Below, piece after piece: positions 60,807 through 64,000 of a stretch of DNA of 64,000 nt. The notes under the pieces are model-generated. The model had not been told where the DNA came from. It did no database searches and was given only the letters and a program-made list of their open reading frames with translations. The stretch spans positions 54,066 through 118,065 of the forward strand of contig DWWU01000021.1 of NCBI GenBank assembly GCA_019119555.1. Reading direction: 5' to 3'. This DNA comes from Candidatus Fusicatenibacter intestinigallinarum. GTDB lineage: Bacteria > Bacillota > Clostridia > Lachnospirales > Lachnospiraceae. Positions within the stretch are counted from its first letter, which is position 1, and each line of letters opens with the position of its first letter. Both the position numbers and the translations under genes were made by a program.

Positions 60807-61853
60807 TCAGTTCTTCTCTATTTTCTGTTTTCCGGTAGACCACACGTGCTGTTCTTTTGCCGCTGCCGGAGTGTTCTGTGCCATCACACCTACCAGCCGG
60901 TGCGGTACGTAAGCCTCTTCCAGATAGGAGAGTTCTCCGGGAGCCAGAATCAGATCCACGGATTTTGCGGTGCCTTCCACGTGATGCATTTTCGTGGCGC
61001 CCACCACCGGAGCTGTGACCTTTGTCAGAAGCCATGCCAGCGAAACCTCCGTCATCGAAACGTTATGTTTCTCTGCCAGTTCCGCCACACGCTGAATGAT
61101 CACCTGATCCTGCTCTTCCGTCGCATCGTATTTAAGTTTCGCGTAGCTGTCTTCCTGCAGACGTTTGGAAGTCTCTCCCGGATGTTTGGAGAGTCTGCCG
61201 CCGGCAAGCGCGCTGTAGGGCGTCATGGCAATATTGTCCTCAGCGCACAGCTTTGTCATCTCCCGCTCTTCTTCCCGGAAAATCAGATTGTAATGTCCCT
61301 GTACAGATACGAATTTCGCAAACCCTTCTTTTTCGGCCAGTGCGTTGGCTTTGGCCAGCTGATAGGCAAAGCAGTTGGAAATGCCGATGTACCTTGCCTT
61401 GCCTGCTTTTACGATTCGGTTCAGTCCGTCCATAATGTCGTAAAGGGGCGTCTCATAATCCCACATATGGTAAATATACAGATCCACATAGTCCATACCG
61501 AGATTTTTCAGACTCGTATTGATCATCCGCTCAATGTGCTGCTGTCCGGAAACTCCGGATGCAATCTCTTCCTGGGTCCGGGGCAGAAATTTCGTAGCGA
61601 CAACCACATCTTCACGCTTTGCAAAATCCTTCAGAGCCCGCCCCACATACTGCTCGCTTGTGCCGCTCTGGTATCCGATCGCGGTATCAAAAAAGTTGAT
61701 TCCCAGTTCCAGTCCCCGTCGGATAATCTCACGGGAATGCTCTTCGTCCAGCGTCCAGCTGTGCTGTCCGTTTTTGGCATCTCCGAATCCCATGCATCCC
61801 ATGCAGATACGGGAAACCGCCAGTTCCGAATTTCCAAGTTTGCTGTAATTCAT
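60807..61853 (-). CDS. Aldo/keto reductase
   Basis: A 348-residue NADPH-dependent AKR. The catalytic Asp-Tyr-Lys-His set is seen in GINFFDTAIGYQSGTSEQYVG, VVATKFLP and YIYHMWDYETP; GISNCFAYQLAKANALA and the GATKMHHVEGTAK cofactor site are typical. Substrate unknown. ATG 61853 is 8 nt from AAGGAGG; ATG 61859 is too close. It is divergent from a LysR regulator that probably controls it. Confidence 0.9.
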   Translation of the reverse strand: MNYSKLGNSELAVSRICMGCMGFGDAKNGQHSWTLDEEHSREIIRRGLELGINFFDTAIGYQSGTSEQYVGRALKDFAKREDVVVATKFLPRTQEEIASGVSGQQHIERMINTSLKNLGMDYVDLYIYHMWDYETPLYDIMDGLNRIVKAGKARYIGISNCFAYQLAKANALAEKEGFAKFVSVQGHYNLIFREEEREMTKLCAEDNIAMTPYSALAGGRLSKHPGETSKRLQEDSYAKLKYDATEEQDQVIIQRVAELAEKHNVSMTEVSLAWLLTKVTAPVVGATKMHHVEGTAKSVDLILAPGELSYLEEAYVPHRLVGVMAQNTPAAAKEQHVWSTGKQKIEKN

Positions 61854-61889
61854 GTTCATTTCCTCCTTTAAGGTAAATGTGGCAGTTCC

Positions 61890-61917
61890 GTAACAGTTCA
61901 GTCTGCTGAACTGCCGC
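61890..61917. repeat. Module-A palindrome
   Basis: GTAACAGTTCAG, TCTG, CTGAACTGCCGC: the inner arms pair perfectly, the outer six bases of the right arm have drifted. It is in the 5' leader of the aldo/keto reductase. Confidence 0.75.
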
Positions 61918-61976
61918 ATAGTTCCGTCTGTCGGACTGTCACAGAGTTGATAACAATTTTTACTTTGTATGTTTAT

Positions 61977-62005
61977 ATTATACGATATGTCTTTTGTCAT
62001 GTAAA
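61977..62005 (-). promoter_or_regulatory. Promoter of the aldo/keto reductase
   Basis: On the minus strand: TTTACA (62005-62000), 17 bp, TATAAT (61982-61977). Confidence 0.65.
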
Positions 62006-62097
62006 ATACTTGTACTTTATGTATATCAATGCCTGCTTTGCATGAATATAATAGCCAATGTCTGTCTGGCACGCCTGGCATACGAAGAGTTTCATAA

Positions 62098-62127
62098 TTG
62101 AAAACGATTGATTGATCTGGTATACTG
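62098..62127 (+). promoter_or_regulatory. Promoter of the LysR regulator
   Basis: TTGAAA (62098-62103), 18 bp, extended -10 TGGTATACT ending at 62,127. It is divergent from the aldo/keto reductase promoter, as usual for LysR systems. Confidence 0.6.
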
Positions 62128-62154
62128 GCAATAACAGATTCAGGAGGTGACTGT

Positions 62155-63075
62155 ATGGAATTGCGTGTCCTTCAATATTTTCTCGCCGTGGCCAGAGAAC
62201 AGAGCATTTCAAGAGCCGCGCAGTCTCTGCACCTGACCCAGCCGACGCTGTCCACCCAGCTCAAAGCGCTGGAAGAAGAACTGGGCAAACAGCTTCTGAT
62301 ACGCGGAACACCCGGTTCCCGAAAAGTGACTCTGACGGAAGAAGGGATGATTCTCAGAAAGCGTGCGGAAGAAATTCTGTCACTGGTAAACAGGACTACC
62401 AGTGAAATTGCGTTGTCCGACCAGTCGATTGCCGGGGACGTCTATATCGGCGCCGGTGAAACAGACGGAATCCGCCTGCTCACACGGGCCGCGCAGAATG
62501 TTCAGTCCCAGTATCCCCACATTCACTTTCACATCTCCAGCGGCGACGGAAAAGATGTGCTGGAAAATCTTGACAAGGGACTGATTGATTTCGGCCTGTT
62601 GCTGCAGACCGCAGATATCACAAAATATGAAGTTCTGGAACTGCCTGTCCGGGAAACCTGGGGTGTGCTGATGCGCAGGGACGCACCTCTGGCAGGGAAA
62701 GAAGTAATTGCTCCGGAAGACCTGTGGCATGTGCCGCTGATCATTTCGCGTCAGGCCTTTTCCAGCGCCATGCTTTCTTCCTGGCTGAAAAGAGATTTAT
62801 CTGAGCTCCATGTGGCGGCAACTTACAACCTGCTGTACAACGGTTCTCTCATGGTCGAGGAAGGAATGGGATATGTCCTGTGCCTGGACAGAATCATCAA
62901 TACCAGCGGAGACAGCCCGCTCTGCTTCCGCCCGTTCGCTCCGTCCCTGGAGCTTGGCGTATATATGGTGTGGAAAAAATACCAGGTTTTCTCCAAAGCC
63001 GCAGAAAAATTTCTGAATGTCATGCGGGAAGAACTGGAAGCATCCGAAAAATCCCGCAGAGATCCTTTCGATTGA
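62155..63075 (+). CDS. LysR-family transcriptional regulator
   Basis: A 306-residue regulator. The N-terminal winged HTH reads LRVLQYFLAVAREQSISRAAQSL with LTQPTLSTQLKALEEELG as recognition part. The effector domain (about 90-295) is complete. Likely controls the divergent aldo/keto reductase through a shared 300-nt region. CAGGAGG precedes the ATG. The stop codon lies in the right part of the terminator hairpin. Confidence 0.93.
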   Translation: MELRVLQYFLAVAREQSISRAAQSLHLTQPTLSTQLKALEEELGKQLLIRGTPGSRKVTLTEEGMILRKRAEEILSLVNRTTSEIALSDQSIAGDVYIGAGETDGIRLLTRAAQNVQSQYPHIHFHISSGDGKDVLENLDKGLIDFGLLLQTADITKYEVLELPVRETWGVLMRRDAPLAGKEVIAPEDLWHVPLIISRQAFSSAMLSSWLKRDLSELHVAATYNLLYNGSLMVEEGMGYVLCLDRIINTSGDSPLCFRPFAPSLELGVYMVWKKYQVFSKAAEKFLNVMREELEASEKSRRDPFD

Positions 63076-63092
63076 TCTCTGCGGGATTTTTT
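63053..63092 (+). terminator. Intrinsic terminator of the LysR gene
   Basis: CCCGCAGAGATC (from 63,053) pairs with GATCTCTGCGGG (to 63,085), followed by ATTTTTTG. It overlaps the last codons of the gene. Confidence 0.9.
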
Positions 63093-63104
63093 GTAACAGT
63101 TCAG
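63093..63104. repeat. Half copy of module A at the flavodoxin-cyclophilin stop
   Basis: GTAACAGTTCAG. On the minus strand its CTGAACTGTTAC supplies the TGA stop of the truncated gene at 63,101. Confidence 0.7.
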
Positions 63105-63745
63105 TCAACAGCATCAATAGTGATTGTTCCGGTCATCCGGGAAACCAGCTCTCCGCCGGAGACAACGTGACCCAGTTCATACAGCGACGGGTTTTCACTG
63201 TAGTCTCCGTAAAACAGAACCACATCTCCCCAAGGCTCATAATAAGCCAGCGTTCCCGCCCCTTCGTCCGCCATGGGTGTATCGGTGATATCCAGCGCCT
63301 GTGGAGGATAAAAAATCTTTTCATTGGTACTGTAATCCTCCACTTCAATGGTAAGCGGAAGCTGTTCCCAGAGAGACACAGCCGCCGCGCTGTGATTCAG
63401 CTGGTATATGACAGTATCCTCCCCGCAAGTCACTGATATCTGCATTTCTTCCTGTTCCGTTTCGCCGGTCTCTTCTGTTTCTGCGGATGAATCCGCCGCC
63501 ATATATCCAAGACACGCAGTCCACTCCCGGATTGCTTCCCGGGATGAGGCAGCCTCTTCCTCATAACAGTCGAAGATGTTGTAAGAAATCTGTGCATCCG
63601 GCGCCGCCTCTGTGATAAGCTCCACACTGTTGGCCAGCCCGCCGGTTCCATGTGAGCAGAACAGATACACCTGCTTGCCGGAGAGATCGTTCTGTTCCAG
63701 GAAAGAAAGCAGTGCCATAGGGACGCCGTACCACCAGTTGGGGTA
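63101..63745 (-). pseudogene. 5'-truncated flavodoxin fused to a cyclophilin-like domain
   Basis: From the right edge the frame reads YPNWWYGVPMALLSFLEQ and VYLFCSHGTGGLANSVELI, the second half of a flavodoxin. An acidic linker (AETEETGETEQEE) then leads to a cyclophilin-like beta domain (SAAAVSLWEQLPLTIEVEDY, YYEPWGDVVLFYGDY). The phosphate-binding loop and first half of the flavodoxin are missing: an in-frame TAG stands at 63,746-63,748 and no matching sequence follows. ATG 63718 has no ribosome site. Probably inactive. Confidence 0.8.
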
Positions 63746-64000
63746 CTAAAATGTAGCCCGTCCTCTCCAGCCCTTGAAAACACTGGGCTTAACGGCTTAC
63801 ACAAGTGTGTTTTCTGTTCTTTTTAGTAGCATATTGCTCCGACCTTTCCCATTTATTGTACTCTGGTTTACCCGTTTATACAAATACCTATGTTTAATGC
63901 TTTTCCATACGTTTTGTGAATGATAAGAGACAGCGGTTGGTTGATCCGCTGTCTCTATGTATTTTCCTATATTTTATTTTTTACAGGTTTCGAAATTCAC
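63746..64000. other. AT-rich foreign-looking sequence after a breakpoint
   Basis: No coding region or known element could be identified. Base composition drops sharply after 63,745. A hairpin AGAGACAGCGG/CCGCTGTCTCT lies at about 63,927-63,956. The sequence is compatible with the end of an integrated element that begins here. Confidence 0.5.

Overview
The window looks like a stretch of chromosome from a spore-forming, anaerobic, low-to-mid GC Clostridia member, most likely a Lachnospiraceae-type gut bacterium. The reasons are: Rex redox control, an NfnAB electron-bifurcating transhydrogenase, sporulation genes yqfC/yqfD, a TTG/GTG-start-rich gene set with strong AGGAGG ribosome sites, radical-poor fermentative enzymes (2-hydroxyacyl-CoA dehydratase type), and LexA boxes of the Gram-positive form GAAC-N4-GTTC. 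No rRNA, tRNA, CRISPR array, complete prophage or complete insertion sequence was found.

Layout. 1-2.9 kb: start of a FeoA-FeoB fusion (leftward), an intracellular subtilase and NADP isocitrate dehydrogenase. 3.0-20.9 kb: housekeeping block with an ABC-F ATPase, rex, nnr, an orphan mazF, yebC, a ClpP-like tepA, uppP, spoIIIE/ftsK, nfnAB, rlmH, a MATE pump, a TtcA-like tRNA thiolase, dtd and an RluA-type synthase. 21.1-25.5 kb: a tyrosine recombinase with a candidate crossover site beside it, a GNAT enzyme, lexA facing an SOS-controlled LysM (YneA-like) gene, and a RelA/SpoT-domain alarmone synthetase. 25.7-28.1 kb: yqfD-yqfC and a DUF2284 protein. 28.2-34.6 kb: a six-gene polyamine operon (speD-speA-speE-speB-carboxynorspermidine dehydrogenase-decarboxylase), which encodes both known routes to spermidine and sits behind a roughly 400-nt structured leader ending in an intrinsic terminator.

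35.2-51.2 kb: a ferredoxin-type aldo/keto reductase under a MerR-type promoter, then four ABC exporter modules around a LiaS/NarL-type two-component system. 51.4-53.7 kb: flavodoxin-larB-larC1 (nickel-pincer cofactor genes, apparently without larC2), again under a MerR-type promoter. 53.8-58.3 kb: a second MATE pump and a 2-hydroxyacyl-CoA dehydratase locus in which one dehydratase subunit is fused to its activating ATPase. 58.5-60.7 kb: an ABC exporter operon whose first gene has lost its 5' end. 60.8-63.1 kb: an aldo/keto reductase divergent from a LysR regulator. 63.1-64 kb: the remains of a flavodoxin-cyclophilin-like gene cut off at about 63,745 by AT-rich sequence of different character, possibly a mobile-element end.

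The most striking non-coding signal is a family of at least a dozen copies of a modular inverted-repeat element scattered through intergenic regions. The full copy at 35,074-35,206 is about 133 bp, has terminal GTAACAGTTCAG / CTGAACTGTTAC repeats and encodes three successive hairpins. Several copies carry paired substitutions that preserve the stems. Copies lie in inferred 5' leaders (lexA, dtd, the sensor kinase) and at the 3' ends of genes, where they sometimes supply the stop codon.
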